From positions 1 through 6,053 of the forward strand of contig CANQHL010000072.1 in the NCBI GenBank assembly GCA_947623775.1: 6,053 bases of DNA, read 5' to 3'. This stretch comes from an uncultured Clostridia bacterium. GTDB taxonomy: Bacteria > Bacillota > Clostridia > Christensenellales > UBA1242. Position numbers and translations under genes: made by a program. Below the pieces are notes generated by a model. It was given only the letters and a program-made list of their open reading frames with translations. It was not told the origin of the DNA and searched no databases. Within the stretch, counting starts at the first letter, position 1; every line of letters begins with the position of its first letter. Positions 4,875-6,053 of the stretch are shown in pieces.

Positions 4875-6053
4875 ATGGGAAAATCTTTTAATAAATTTAA
4901 AGCGCTATTAAAATTTGAATTTATGTCAAATTCGTATCGATATAGAGACGAAAAATTTTTTTCACGACTTAGAAAGGTGATAATAGCTTTGCTTGGAATA
5001 GCATTTTTGGAATTGATATTTATTTATGCAGTAAACATTGTTATGAATGTTTTTCTAGAAGAAAAAATGCAACATGAATTTTTAACAATATTTTCCTTGT
5101 TTTTGATGCTTTTGCATTTAGTTGTCGGGGTGTCGATGGCAACAAAAATATTATACACAAAAGTTGACTTGTCTTTGCTTAAACTTCCCGTTAACGGCAC
5201 AAATGTTTTTATTGCTAAATTTATTTACATGTATGTGAAAGAGTTGTTTTACTCACTTGTGATTACTTTGCCGGTTTTGATTATGTTTGGTATAAAATCA
5301 TCGCAGGGGGCACTTTATTACATATTGATGGCACCAACTGCCTTGCTTATGCCACTAGTGCCATTTATGTTATCGATATTTTTGTCCGTGCCAGTAATGT
5401 ATATTATAAGAATATTTAAAAACAAATTTTTCATTTTGCTTATGTTCTATACGCTTTTGGTGGTAATGGGTTTTCTTATATACATCTTTTCTCTTAAATT
5501 CATACTTACAATTCTTGATAGCGGACGGGTGGCGGACGTATTTGATAGTGCGACTATTCTTAAGATTAAAAATTTTACATCATATTTGTATTTGCCTATG
5601 CTTTTTAAAAACTTTGTTTTGTTTTACAACTTTTGGCGAAGCGCATTGATAATTTTGGCAATAATAACTTTCCTTGTATTGGTGCTGTGGCTATTTGCCG
5701 AGAAATGTTATTTTAATTTTATAATTTCCAGCAAAAATCAAAATATTTTCAAGCGAAAAACCAAAGTTGTTCATCAAAGCACTGTACATGCGCTTATGTC
5801 GAAAGAATTTAAAAATATATTTCGTTCCACAAACTATGCTTTTCAATATTTTACCGTTGTAATAACAACGCCTTTAATGGTGTACTTTTCAAGTGAAATA
5901 GCATCAAGTGTGGGAGCACAATTGCTTGGGGAAGGGGTTTTGCCTGGAATTGTAGTGCTTATTTTAATTATGTTTTTAAGCATGGGAACATCTTTCTCCG
6001 CAACTTCGGTTACAAGAGAGGGTGGAGTGTTCTATTTAAGCAAAATAGTTCCG
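4875..6053 (+). CDS. ABC transporter permease, multi-span (3' end outside window)
   Basis: The frame opens at ATG 4875 and stays open for 393 codons to the window edge; relatives have about 500-600 residues. It is the membrane partner of the ATPase just upstream. Hydrophobic segments lie at about residues 35-60, 68-92, 112-138, 146-176, 184-212, 256-276, 322-340 and 356-378. Several short blocks match a family of Clostridia ABC exporter permeases: DLSLLKLPVNGTNVFIAKF (98-116), ALMSKEFKNIFRSTNYAF (306-323) and TSVTREGGVFYLSKIVP (377-393), the last being the usual SREG-F-K-P motif. The segment between 277 and 320 is basic and probably cytoplasmic. No Shine-Dalgarno is visible before the ATG; the 4-base gap to the upstream TGA suggests reinitiation by ribosomes ending the ATPase gene. 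An ATG at 4923 is a less likely alternative start. The substrate is unknown. Confidence 0.88.
   Translation, partial: MGKSFNKFKALLKFEFMSNSYRYRDEKFFSRLRKVIIALLGIAFLELIFIYAVNIVMNVFLEEKMQHEFLTIFSLFLMLLHLVVGVSMATKILYTKVDLSLLKLPVNGTNVFIAKFIYMYVKELFYSLVITLPVLIMFGIKSSQGALYYILMAPTALLMPLVPFMLSIFLSVPVMYIIRIFKNKFFILLMFYTLLVVMGFLIYIFSLKFILTILDSGRVADVFDSATILKIKNFTSYLYLPMLFKNFVLFYNFWRSALIILAIITFLVLVLWLFAEKCYFNFIISSKNQNIFKRKTKVVHQSTVHALMSKEFKNIFRSTNYAFQYFTVVITTPLMVYFSSEIASSVGAQLLGEGVLPGIVVLILIMFLSMGTSFSATSVTREGGVFYLSKIVP

Overview
The window looks like chromosomal DNA of a low-G+C Gram-positive bacterium (Bacillota, Clostridia-like). The reasons are AT-rich intergenic DNA with T-tailed hairpin terminators, extended -10 promoters of the TGnTATAAT type, AAGGGGAG or AAGAGG ribosome sites ahead of some genes, and proteins that resemble Clostridia families. 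TGA is used as a stop and TGG as tryptophan, so the standard bacterial code applies. No species can be named. All genes read on the + strand.

Layout. Positions 1-806 hold the 3' end of an MgtA-type magnesium P-type ATPase, closed by a hairpin terminator (876-915). About 440 bases follow without a convincing gene, with one short stop-to-stop open frame that may be a gene remnant. A RimJ/RimL-type GNAT acetyltransferase (1360-1878) follows, with its promoter so close that its mRNA is probably leaderless; a strong terminator lies at 2007-2037. Next is a short APH(2'')-like phosphotransferase (2164-2805), which keeps the catalytic loop but lacks an internal segment and the C-terminal helices, and shows a possible frameshift near its end. 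Then comes an unrecognised 325-residue protein with an HELQH zinc-peptidase motif (2970-3947), whose 5' leader carries two adjacent inverted repeats, and a terminator (4003-4026). The window ends with an ABC exporter operon: an ATPase (4154-4870) and, 4 bases later, a multi-span permease (4875 to the window end, open at the edge).

How the genes relate. Apart from the ATPase-permease pair, the genes look like separate transcription units, each with its own promoter and three of them followed by a hairpin terminator. No shared pathway is evident. The ATPase and permease should form one exporter of unknown substrate. The acetyltransferase and the phosphotransferase belong to superfamilies that include antibiotic-modifying enzymes, but neither can be assigned a resistance role from sequence. 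There is no sign of an insertion sequence, CRISPR array, tRNA or rRNA. The items most worth a second look are the metallopeptidase-like protein with its structured leader, the shortened kinase, and the leaderless acetyltransferase transcript.
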